Of a stretch of 40,578 bases of DNA, positions 1 to 6,549 are shown one piece after another. The stretch's first letter is position 1. Every line of letters begins with the position of its first letter. The translations under genes were made by a program, and so were the position numbers. Source of the stretch: Eubacteriaceae bacterium (GTDB lineage Bacteria > Bacillota > Clostridia > Eubacteriales > Anaerofustaceae); assembly GCA_017531485.1 (NCBI GenBank), contig JAFXKY010000077.1, forward strand, positions 1 to 40,578, in the 5' to 3' direction. The notes beneath the pieces were generated by a model. The model saw nothing but the letters and a program-made list of their open reading frames with translations, was not told the origin of the DNA and did no database searches.

Positions 1-91
1 ACCTGTACCCATTCCGAACACAGAAGTTAAGCCCGCCCACGCCGAAGGTACTTGTCTGGTAACGGACCGGGAGACTAGGTAGTCGCGGGGT
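1..91 (+). rRNA. rrf: 5S ribosomal RNA, 3' part
   Basis: The window begins inside a 5S rRNA. The conserved loop with CCGAACACAGAAGTTAAGC (positions 14-32) and the later GGGAGACTAGGTAG segment are recognisable. The 5' third lies outside the window. The 3' end at about 91 is judged from the position of the following T-run and is accurate to a few bases. It is probably the end of an rRNA operon. Confidence 0.93.
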
Positions 92-112
92 ATTTTTTTA
101 TTATTTTGTCCG

Positions 113-137
113 CCATCTGCTTCGGTAGGTGGTTTTT
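113..137 (+). terminator. Rho-independent terminator after 5S rRNA
   Basis: An 8-bp stem with one or two G-U pairs (113-120 with 125-132) is capped by a UUCG tetraloop and followed by TTTTTA. It lies just downstream of the 5S rRNA and ahead of the next gene, so it most likely ends the rRNA operon transcript. Confidence 0.8.
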
Positions 138-205
138 ATTTACGCCAAATACGGAAATGTTTTTATTATATTTTATGATATACTCTTTGTAAAAGGAGAG
201 AAAGA

Positions 206-1501
206 ATGGATCGTAAAATACTCATTCAAGGAATAATAGATTATATAGAAAGTAATCTTACTGCAGATCTGAAAACCGAGGAACTTGCGGATATGACAGG
301 ATATTCATTTTATCATTTCATGCGGCTTTTCCGTGCTTATACAGGTATGTCCGTAAAGCAGTTCATTGACCGCAGAAAGCTTCTCCATGCATCACATGAG
401 ATTTCACGCGGTGAATTTGCTGTGGAAGTAGCCCTTAAATACGGTTATTTATCTTATTCCGGATTTTATCGCGCATTTGTGCGAGAATTCGGGCTCTCTC
501 CTACTGAATTTGCCTCTGTAAAACGCAACAAGCCATACAGAATAGATCTTTTCAAGGAGGAATTTATGAACGTTACGATCAAAACCGCAAATGATATTCT
601 CGCTATATATTGGAATCTGCATAATCTCTCTGTCAGGAATATATTATATCCCTCTTCAGGCAATATGAGTGAAAACGGATTTTATGTCGGCGATGATTAT
701 ATCCTTAAATTTTCTGCGAACCTCGGTGGTATTACCAACGACATTTCTCTGTCCGAAGCTATGTATGCAAACGGACTTTTGTCTTCGACGTGTGTTAAAA
801 CTATTTCGGGATGTGATTATGTTTTGGACGGGGAACTCTATTTTTATCTTACTCGTCGTACCCACGGGCAAAGCGTAGTGGCGGCATCTCTCTATGATGA
901 TAATTATTTCCCTGACGCCCGGTTTGTCGGTAATATTATCGGTCGACTGCATCATGTTCTTTCGGAAATTGATTTCCCTGCTTCGGAAAATGTGTTGACT
1001 GAGAAAGTTGAAAAGTATATTTCAGAAGTAAAAGTTCTTCTCAATCTGTCTGAAAGATTTTGTGTGGATTATATGGATACCTTGCATCGTCTGTACCCTT
1101 CTCTCCCGAAACATATCATTCACCGTGATCCGAATCCGTCAAATATTATAGGTGAAGGGGACTTATGGGGATTTTCTGACTTCGGACTGTCTGAAATAAA
1201 CGTAAGGATCTATGACATCTGCTACGCTGCAACATCAGTTTTGTCAGAAACGTATGACGAAAAGAACCCTGAGAAGTTCCTCAGATGGCTGAAAATATAT
1301 AGAGGGATGATTGAGGGATATAGTGATTCGGTAAACCTGACAGATAACGAAAAAGAAGCGATCCCGTATATTATTCTTGCTAATCAGATCGTCTGCACAG
1401 GGTATTTCTCACGGTACGAAAAATACACAGATATATTTGATATAAATAAAAAGATGACTTTGAAACTGATTGAAGTGTTCGACGACTTAAAAATAAAATA
1501 G
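206..1501 (+). CDS. AraC-family HTH regulator fused to an aminoglycoside-phosphotransferase-like kinase domain
   Basis: The N-terminal ~110 residues are a classical AraC double helix-turn-helix (two HTHs, with the second followed by the GLSPTEFA-like signature), expected to bind DNA. Residues from about 121 to 431 look like a choline/aminoglycoside/homoserine-kinase-type phosphotransferase: H306-x-D308 with N313 forms the catalytic loop, and D325-F-G supplies the metal-binding Asp. The start is supported by GGAGAG upstream (196-201). The unusual combination suggests a regulator whose C-terminal part binds or phosphorylates a small molecule. Within the gene, an excellent Shine-Dalgarno (AAGGAGG, 554-560) precedes an in-frame ATG at 566 (Met121), so a free kinase domain may also be made. 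The substrate cannot be told. The gene is monocistronic and converges on the next gene. Confidence 0.85.
   Translation: MDRKILIQGIIDYIESNLTADLKTEELADMTGYSFYHFMRLFRAYTGMSVKQFIDRRKLLHASHEISRGEFAVEVALKYGYLSYSGFYRAFVREFGLSPTEFASVKRNKPYRIDLFKEEFMNVTIKTANDILAIYWNLHNLSVRNILYPSSGNMSENGFYVGDDYILKFSANLGGITNDISLSEAMYANGLLSSTCVKTISGCDYVLDGELYFYLTRRTHGQSVVAASLYDDNYFPDARFVGNIIGRLHHVLSEIDFPASENVLTEKVEKYISEVKVLLNLSERFCVDYMDTLHRLYPSLPKHIIHRDPNPSNIIGEGDLWGFSDFGLSEINVRIYDICYAATSVLSETYDEKNPEKFLRWLKIYRGMIEGYSDSVNLTDNEKEAIPYIILANQIVCTGYFSRYEKYTDIFDINKKMTLKLIEVFDDLKIK
566..1501 (+). other. Possible internal translation start giving the kinase domain alone
   Basis: AAGGAGG at 554-560 lies 5 nt before an ATG at 566, in frame with the AraC-kinase gene and exactly at the junction between the DNA-binding and kinase domains. 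The site could yield a 311-residue kinase-only product. This is seen in the sequence. That it is used is inference. Confidence 0.5.
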
Positions 1502-1518
1502 GGCAGATGCCCTATTTT
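1495..1518. terminator. Shared bidirectional terminator containing both stop codons
   Basis: A perfect 10-bp stem (1495-1504 with 1509-1518, loop AGAT) has A-rich and T-rich flanks in both directions. The plus gene's TAG (1499-1501) and the minus gene's stop (1512-1514) are both inside the hairpin, so one structure ends two converging genes. Confidence 0.8.
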
Positions 1519-2201
1519 TGTCTTTGATCATATTCACTTTTTACTCTCTCAAACATATCTATTACATATTCGATGTTTTCCCATGTCAGATCCAGTGAAC
1601 GGAATTCGATGAGGTCTTTTTTAAGGAAATTTACTGCGACGTACTTTGCGGAAATATTCTTCTGATGTTCCACATATTCGTCATACGTCATCACGGTTCC
1701 GTCTTTTCGGTGAATGATCGTCAGAAAATCCACCTTGAATTTGTTATGTACGAAATATTTCGGATCATACCCTCCGTTTGCCAGGTCTTCGAAAAAAGCT
1801 CTCTTTAATCCGTCGTCTGCCTTGAAATTCGCGTGAACTCCGCATGAATCAGTGATCTCGAAGTTTTCATAAAAGTCGAAGATCTGATTGATCTTGTTCA
1901 TTATGGGTTTCAGCTCTTCTTTGTGGAACGGATTGAGGACGATCTCAAGGTTCAGATCGTTGCCGATAGTGTTGTCAATTACGAATTTGCCGTTTCCTGA
2001 AACAATGTCAACAAGCTTCTGAAGGCCGGTTTCGATGTATGAGATGCTGTCGCGTGAGTACCTTACGCCGAATTCGATCTCAAGGCCGCAGCCGTCCACC
2101 CCGAAGAAATCCTTTTCTTTTCTGTCTTTGAGTCTGATGATTTTTTCAAAGCCTTTGATGAATTTGGCTTTTTCATAGTCTTTTTTTAAATTATTGAACA
2201 T
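1512..2201 (-). CDS. Amidoligase-like protein (divergent COOH-NH2 ligase family)
   Basis: The order of motifs resembles the Amidoligase_2 (ATP-grasp-related COOH-NH2 ligase) family: GLEIEF near residue 40, a LEIVLNP segment near 105, CGVHAN near 140, and a late VNFLKKDLIEFRSLD segment matching the family's N-x-x-EFR strand. Members are thought to make amide bonds between carboxylates and amines. One odd point is that the usual H-x-H after the Cys-Gly is H-x-N here. I place the start at the ATG at 2201 because AGGGTGAG sits at SD distance. The GTG at 2210 has its SD too close. No partner enzyme is adjacent, so the substrate is unknown. The family call rests on motif memory, not an alignment. 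Confidence 0.55.
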   Translation of the reverse strand: MFNNLKKDYEKAKFIKGFEKIIRLKDRKEKDFFGVDGCGLEIEFGVRYSRDSISYIETGLQKLVDIVSGNGKFVIDNTIGNDLNLEIVLNPFHKEELKPIMNKINQIFDFYENFEITDSCGVHANFKADDGLKRAFFEDLANGGYDPKYFVHNKFKVDFLTIIHRKDGTVMTYDEYVEHQKNISAKYVAVNFLKKDLIEFRSLDLTWENIEYVIDMFERVKSEYDQRQK

Positions 2202-2372
2202 AATACTCACCCTGATACCTGATATACAAAAATGCTTAATTTCAGAAGTTGTAAACGGAATAGTCTAAGAAAAATTAAGCAATAAAAGAAATCTTAAAGG
2301 ACAGAATATAATCTGAATAAAAAAATCTTTTATTCATTTTACTCCCCGAACCTTTATATAAACTTAAAAAAT

Positions 2373-2396
2373 CCGCCTCACGTGTATGTGAAGCGG
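2373..2396 (-). terminator. Terminator of the receiver-domain gene
   Basis: A 9-bp stem with one mismatch (2373-2381 with 2388-2396) is followed, on the minus strand, by a run of T (complement of the A run at 2366-2371). It lies just past the stop of the minus-strand receiver gene. Confidence 0.7.
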
Positions 2397-2413
2397 CCGT
2401 ATTGCTGCGGAAA

Positions 2414-2794
2414 TCATCGTTTGATATTGCATATTCTTGATATCTCAAGAAGGACCTCGCGGAGCCTGTTCATGTCAACGGGCTTTTCCATAAAATAATC
2501 GGCACCCGAATCAAATGCAAGGTTTATGTATTTCTGTGTTTTGATTTCTGAAATAACGATTACTATGGGTGCGTAATGACGTTTGCTTCTTGAATATTTT
2601 GTTACATCGATTCCGTGGGATAATGGCATGACGAGATCGGTAATGATGACATCCGGAAGATAATCATCAATCATGTCCTTCATCTCATTACCGTCTCTTG
2701 CGGTGAGAACCGAAAAGAACTCTCTTTCACACATCATTTTTATCTTCATCAGATCTTTTCTGTTGTCTTCTGCGATCGCTACCTTTAACTGCAT
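2414..2794 (-). CDS. Stand-alone response regulator receiver domain protein
   Basis: This 126-residue protein consists only of a CheY-like receiver domain. The acidic pair E9/D10, the phosphoacceptor D53 (in ITDLVMP), S82 and the conserved K104 (EKP) are all present, so it should be phosphorylatable. The start at 2794 is chosen over an upstream ATG at 2902 because CTCAGGAGA precedes it at normal spacing and the family begins here. The extra 36 residues would be low-complexity. There is no output domain and no histidine kinase nearby, so it is an orphan: a phosphorelay intermediate (Spo0F-like) or a chemotaxis-type effector are both possible. It is divergent from the EPSP-synthase-like gene. 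Confidence 0.88.
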   Translation of the reverse strand: MQLKVAIAEDNRKDLMKIKMMCEREFFSVLTARDGNEMKDMIDDYLPDVIITDLVMPLSHGIDVTKYSRSKRHYAPIVIVISEIKTQKYINLAFDSGADYFMEKPVDMNRLREVLLEISRICNIKR

Positions 2795-3015
2795 ATGTTT
2801 CTCCTGAGTTTTTCTATATGATAACTCAAACGCTCTGAAAATTTTGTCAAAATGGGGGAGCAGAAAAAATTTTTTTAAAAAATTTTTATTGGCAGGAAAC
2901 AAAGATTGTGCCGCATGAATTTTTTATGATCCGGGGTAATTACATATTTATTTTTCGTCTGAGTAAAGGTATAATTTATGCGTGAAATGCGTATAAAATC
3001 ATTATGAGGAAAGTT

Positions 3016-4287
3016 ATGAACGTAAAAATATATCCGTCAGAAGTCTTGTCATTTTTAAATGCTCCGCCGTCATATGACGCATCCCATAAAGCTGTTGTCA
3101 TTGCAGCGATGTGCCGCGGTGTGACGAAAATAGAAGACATCGATCTTTGCGATGATGTTATGATCACGCTCGGAGCCGTAAAAACTCTCGGTGCAGGAGT
3201 GATGTTTATGGGCGGAGGTGTCCTCATTTCGGGAATAGATATGAACAGGGAATATTCACACGAACATATAATCATCGACGTAAGGGATTCTTATGCCACC
3301 CTGAGCCTTGTTCTGCCCCTGGCTTCGTTTTTGTTTGAGAGAGTCACGTTCAAAGTGAAAAATCCCCGTATTTTCAATCTGAGAGCTTATGAAGACATTT
3401 ACAGACAACGCGGATATTATTTTGAGATCACGGATGATGCGGTCAACGTATCCGGCAGACTCGGCGGCGGAGAATATAAAAGCGTATTCCCCATAACGTT
3501 TCCTTTTTTTGACGGTCTTATGCTTCTTGCCCCGCACTTCAGATCGCGTACGGATATATACTATCTTCCCGAATACTCTTCCGCATCCCATATGATGCAT
3601 ACGGTGGATTATATGGAGTTGTTCCGCGTGAGATGCCTTGTAAGCGGAGATTGCGTGCAGGTCGCCGGCGGCGGGAAGTATTTCACCGATGGCAGAATAA
3701 AGCCGGAAAAAGACTATCTGAAGGCCTCACAGTTCATGGTCTTCGGGATGATCAGAAACGGAATTTTCGTGACGGGATTTGAGGGTGATAAGGTAGTCAG
3801 TCCTGAAGTGAGTATCCTCGACATCCTCGGAAAATGCGACGGTACGGTACGGGAAGAAAACGGAGGACTTACCGTATCTGCAACGCATATCCCTCCGTTT
3901 ACAATAGACCTCACGCATTACAGCGAGCTGATTCCCATAATCAGCGTCATGGCGGCGTTTTCTGAAGGGTACTGCGTGATAAAAGGATGTGACAGCGTGA
4001 AATATGCTGAAAGTGACAGGATATCACACCTGATATATGAACTCAGAAAATCGGATGTCAATATAGGGATCGGGGAGAACGGAGAGCTTGTGATAAAGGG
4101 CGGAAAGATATATTTCGGAAGCAATTTCGACTGTCATGATGACCCTGTCCTTGCGGCGGCTCTGGCAATATTTGCGGCGCTCTGCGTAACAGAATCGGAG
4201 ATAACGGGAACAGAGATAATCAACAGATGGTATCCGGGATTCATGGAGGACATGAGGGACGTGGGAATAACGGTTGTTAACGGATAA
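3016..4287 (+). CDS. EPSP-synthase-family protein, divergent (AroA-like)
   Basis: The 423-residue length and the two-half pattern match 3-phosphoshikimate 1-carboxyvinyltransferase (shikimate pathway). The late ESDRI segment (Glu and Arg of the PEP site), the DLTHYSELIPIISVMAAF strand-helix and the HDDPVLAAALA segment align with AroA signatures. However, the N-terminal G-S-K-S motif carrying the essential Lys reads PPSYDASHKA here, the N-x-G-T loop reads DSYATL, and the Arg of D-H-R-M-A is missing. The fold is credible but normal EPSPS catalysis is doubtful. I start at the ATG at 3016, which has GAGGA (3006-3010) at SD spacing. The ATG at 3004 has none. A TATAAT (2970-2975) lies upstream. No other aromatic-pathway genes are adjacent. 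Confidence 0.75.
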   Translation: MNVKIYPSEVLSFLNAPPSYDASHKAVVIAAMCRGVTKIEDIDLCDDVMITLGAVKTLGAGVMFMGGGVLISGIDMNREYSHEHIIIDVRDSYATLSLVLPLASFLFERVTFKVKNPRIFNLRAYEDIYRQRGYYFEITDDAVNVSGRLGGGEYKSVFPITFPFFDGLMLLAPHFRSRTDIYYLPEYSSASHMMHTVDYMELFRVRCLVSGDCVQVAGGGKYFTDGRIKPEKDYLKASQFMVFGMIRNGIFVTGFEGDKVVSPEVSILDILGKCDGTVREENGGLTVSATHIPPFTIDLTHYSELIPIISVMAAFSEGYCVIKGCDSVKYAESDRISHLIYELRKSDVNIGIGENGELVIKGGKIYFGSNFDCHDDPVLAAALAIFAALCVTESEITGTEIINRWYPGFMEDMRDVGITVVNG

Positions 4288-4340
4288 GAAAAAAATTGGC
4301 TTATTTTTAATCTGTAAAAGTACGCATAAATTATTGATTG

Positions 4341-4346
4341 TATAAT
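4341..4346 (+). promoter_or_regulatory. Probable -10 element of desulfoferrodoxin gene
   Basis: A perfect TATAAT lies 55 nt before the start codon in an AT-rich stretch. I see no convincing -35 at 16-18 nt, so only the -10 is proposed. Confidence 0.45.
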
Positions 4347-4400
4347 GAAATTATGATATTATTATCGCATCAGAAAATGCAAATTCAATGGAGGATAAAC

Positions 4401-4781
4401 ATGGAACAGAAATTTTTCATTTGCGAAAACTGCGGAAATATCTATGCAGAAGTAAAAGGCGGCGGCGCTAAAGTTATGTGCTGTGGTCAGAAAATGACAC
4501 AGATCGAACCGAACTCTTCAGGAGCTTCAGTAGAAAAACATATGCCCGTATACGAAGTTAAAGACAACATCGTTACAGTAACAGTAGGCGAAGTGATTCA
4601 CCCGATGAGCGAAGAACACCTTATTCAGTGGATCTCTATCCAGACTAACAAAGGAAACCAGAGAAAAGTTCTCTCAGCTGACGGCGAACCGAAAGCTCAG
4701 TTCGTACTTCTCGAAGGCGAAGAAATCGAAGCTGTATATGAATACTGCAACCTTCACGGCCTCTGGAAAGCTGAAAAATAA
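4401..4781 (+). CDS. dfx: Desulfoferrodoxin (superoxide reductase)
   Basis: This 126-residue protein reduces superoxide to peroxide in the cytoplasm of anaerobes. The N-terminal desulforedoxin-type Fe site is complete (C8, C11, C27, C28), and the catalytic square-pyramidal Fe site has all its ligands (H47, H67, H73, C116, H119). This makes it a two-iron class desulfoferrodoxin. The start at 4401 follows GGAGG (4390-4394). The upstream in-frame ATG at 4338 lacks an SD. A TATAAT at 4341-4346 is a plausible -10. It is a single gene with its own terminator, which fits an oxygen-defence role in an obligate anaerobe. Confidence 0.96.
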   Translation: MEQKFFICENCGNIYAEVKGGGAKVMCCGQKMTQIEPNSSGASVEKHMPVYEVKDNIVTVTVGEVIHPMSEEHLIQWISIQTNKGNQRKVLSADGEPKAQFVLLEGEEIEAVYEYCNLHGLWKAEK

Positions 4782-4799
4782 TCATTACAATGTGTAAAA

Positions 4800-4823
4800 G
4801 ACTGCCTTATGGCAGTCTTTTTT
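4800..4823 (+). terminator. Terminator of desulfoferrodoxin gene
   Basis: A perfect 7-bp stem GACTGCC/GGCAGTC (4800-4806 with 4811-4817, loop TTAT) is followed by a T run. It starts 18 nt after the stop codon. Confidence 0.9.
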
Positions 4824-4846
4824 ATATTATATTCATATATTTTGTA

Positions 4847-4888
4847 ATGACAATGCAATGATAACATAACTGTAATTTGCATTGTCAT
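4847..4888. repeat. 11-bp perfect inverted repeat between converging dfx and nth
   Basis: ATGACAATGCA (4847-4857) is repeated in inverted orientation at 4878-4888 with a 20-nt spacer. There is no T run, and the dfx terminator lies before it. The words TAATGACA and AATGATAA recur at 12.58-12.74 kb. It may be a protein-binding site or a relic. The function is unknown. Confidence 0.6.
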
Positions 4889-4909
4889 GCATAATGACGA
4901 AGCATATGT

Positions 4910-5539
4910 CTATTTCATACCGTTTTTCTCGCAAAGATCCTCAATGGGGCAATTTTCGCAATCCGGTTTTCTTGCATGGCATATGTTCCGGCCGTGAAAA
5001 ATAAGTGTGTGATGCATCCTGGTCCAGATGTTTTTGTCAAAAGCTGCCATGAGTTGTTTTTCGGTTCCCGTAACATTCTCTGATTTTGCAATGCCGATGC
5101 GGTTTGAAACGCGCTGAACATGAGTATCCACCGCGAATGCGGGATAATCAAAAGCGTTGGACATCACCACATTTGCTGTCTTCTGACCGACTCCTGCGAG
5201 GGCCTTAAGCTTTGCGTGGTCATTCGGGACTTCCGAATTATATTTCTCAACAAGATCCCTGCTCATGGAAATTATATTTTTCGCTTTGCTGTTTCCGAGA
5301 CCACAGGTCTTTATGTATTCCCTTAAAGTATCTTCGCCAAGAGCGAGGATCGCTTCAGGTGTGTCGGCAACTCTGAAGAGTTCATCTGTTACTTTGTTTA
5401 CTCTCACGTCAGTGCACTGCGCGGAAAGGATCGTTGCGACCAGAAGCTGGTATGGTGTTTTGAAGTCAAGCTCGCAGTGAGCATCGGGGAAGCGGGCGAT
5501 GAGTTTATTTTGTATTTGTAAAATTTTTTCTTTTTCCAT
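4910..5539 (-). CDS. nth: Endonuclease III (base-excision repair DNA glycosylase/AP lyase)
   Basis: This 209-residue protein has the family's usual length and removes oxidised pyrimidines from DNA. The helix-hairpin-helix LAGVGQKTANVV carries the catalytic Lys (in GQKTA), and VDTHVQR carries the catalytic Asp. The C-terminal CHARKPDCENCPIEDLC (C-x6-C-x2-C-x5-C) binds a 4Fe-4S cluster. The ribosome site before the ATG at 5539 is weak (AAAG). It is a single minus-strand gene converging on dfx, with no operon partner visible. Confidence 0.97.
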   Translation of the reverse strand: MEKEKILQIQNKLIARFPDAHCELDFKTPYQLLVATILSAQCTDVRVNKVTDELFRVADTPEAILALGEDTLREYIKTCGLGNSKAKNIISMSRDLVEKYNSEVPNDHAKLKALAGVGQKTANVVMSNAFDYPAFAVDTHVQRVSNRIGIAKSENVTGTEKQLMAAFDKNIWTRMHHTLIFHGRNICHARKPDCENCPIEDLCEKNGMK

Positions 5540-5632
5540 ATCTTTATTTTACCACATGATATAGCAGTCTTTAAAGAATAATTCTTCCCTTAATACAAAA
5601 ACTTAAAGTGAAATATATTTCGGGAGGACAAC

Positions 5633-5833
5633 ATGAACAACACATCAAAACTTATTTTAGGTTCTGTTACAGTTGCGGCAACGGCGCTCGCCACGACGGG
5701 AATACTAATGAACAAAGATAAGATCACAAAGATGGCGCATGAAAAGATCAATGCTCTTGAGAATGCAAAGGATGACATTACAGGCGGAATGAAGGCTGCA
5801 GCGAGAGAGATGAAAGGTGTAATGCGTTTTTAA
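5633..5833 (+). CDS. Small membrane-anchored protein of unknown function
   Basis: This 66-residue protein has a good ribosome site (GGGAGG, about 9 nt before the ATG). Residues 6-27 form a hydrophobic, Ala/Thr-rich segment, and the remainder is a charged helix with many Lys, Glu and Ala. The pattern resembles small YtxH-like or helical tail-anchored proteins, but I do not recognise a family. It is monocistronic, divergent from nth, and followed by a hairpin. Confidence 0.7.
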   Translation: MNNTSKLILGSVTVAATALATTGILMNKDKITKMAHEKINALENAKDDITGGMKAAAREMKGVMRF

Positions 5834-5846
5834 AGGCGCAGTATAC

Positions 5847-5870
5847 GACAGCCGGTTTATCCCGGCTGTC
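5847..5870 (+). terminator. Hairpin after small membrane protein gene
   Basis: A perfect 9-bp stem (5847-5855 with 5862-5870, loop TTTATC) lies 14 nt after the stop. The tail is CCCTATATTATATC, without a clean T run, so it may terminate weakly or simply protect the 3' end. Confidence 0.55.
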
Positions 5871-5943
5871 CCCTATATTATATCTGTGAATAAATTTTTT
5901 TACTTTTTTGCAAAAAAGACTGTTCTTTTTCTGAGAAGTGTGT

Positions 5944-5949
5944 TATACT
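5944..5949 (+). promoter_or_regulatory. Probable -10 element of tRNA-Arg gene
   Basis: TATACT lies 17 nt before the mature 5' end of the tRNA. The -35 region is T-rich (TGTTCT at 5921-5926) and not diagnostic. Confidence 0.45.
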
Positions 5950-5966
5950 ATCACGGTATCAGATGT

Positions 5967-6043
<77 letters not shown>

Positions 6044-6064
6044 TTTTTATTTTTTGTAATTCTC

Positions 6065-6089
6065 AGCTGTGTGTTCACAGCTTTTTTTT
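6065..6089 (+). terminator. Terminator of tRNA-Arg transcript
   Basis: A perfect 7-bp stem AGCTGTG/CACAGCT (6065-6071 with 6076-6082, loop TGTT) is followed by eight T residues. Confidence 0.9.
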
Positions 6090-6099
6090 ATACCGGCAG

Positions 6100-6415
6100 A
6101 GTGGCATGGCTCAGTTCTTCGCCCTTCGCCATGCGCTCCCCACGCTTTGCGTGCCACCGCAGCCCACCCGTTCGACTTTTCGTAAACTCCGTTTCCTTCA
6201 AAGTCAGTAAGGTGGAAAAATGCGTTGCATTTTTCTTTTATTTTCATTCCCGCCCGCCGCCCCCCGCGCCGCAACCGATGCGAAGCATCGGTTCCCAAAG
6301 GCGAAGCCTTTGGGTGCAGGCCGCTTCGCGGCCTGCACGGCGCGGCGGCGCCGAGGGAGTACGAAGAGCGACCGAGGCAAAAAGGGCGGGCGGGAGGCGG
6401 TGCAGAATAAATATA
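6100..6415. repeat. GC-rich multi-hairpin intergenic element, copy A
   Basis: This non-coding block is made of perfect short stems with about 3-nt loops: 6141-6145/6149-6153, 6216-6223/6227-6234, then three adjacent stems with no spacer: h1 6273-6281/6285-6293, h2 6294-6302/6306-6314, h3 6315-6324/6328-6337. An 8-bp stem (6264-6271 with 6338-6345) encloses h1-h3, giving a four-way junction. A further 10-bp stem (6249-6258 with 6385-6394) encloses everything. h1 and h2 stems are identical in copy B, while h3 differs in sequence but stays paired. Open frames read through it on both strands are by-products of its GC content. It could act as DNA (cruciform) or RNA. Confidence 0.85.
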
Positions 6416-6492
6416 CGAGAGAGAGGAGGATGAAAATGGGAATGGGTAGTGATGTGGAAGCACCGCGGGAGGGGCGATGTAAGAATGTATAT

Positions 6493-6549
6493 AAAAAACA
6501 GACCGCATACTCCGTTTTTCTTGACACGGAGTATCACGGCCTGTTTTTT
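6493..6549. terminator. Terminator of the M28 peptidase gene, symmetrical
   Basis: An inner 9-bp stem (6507-6515 with 6526-6534) sits inside an outer A6CAG/CTGT6 pairing (6493-6501 with 6541-6549). On the minus strand it ends in a T run after the M28 gene, whose stop codon (6534-6536) is inside the structure. It could work in both directions. Confidence 0.8.
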
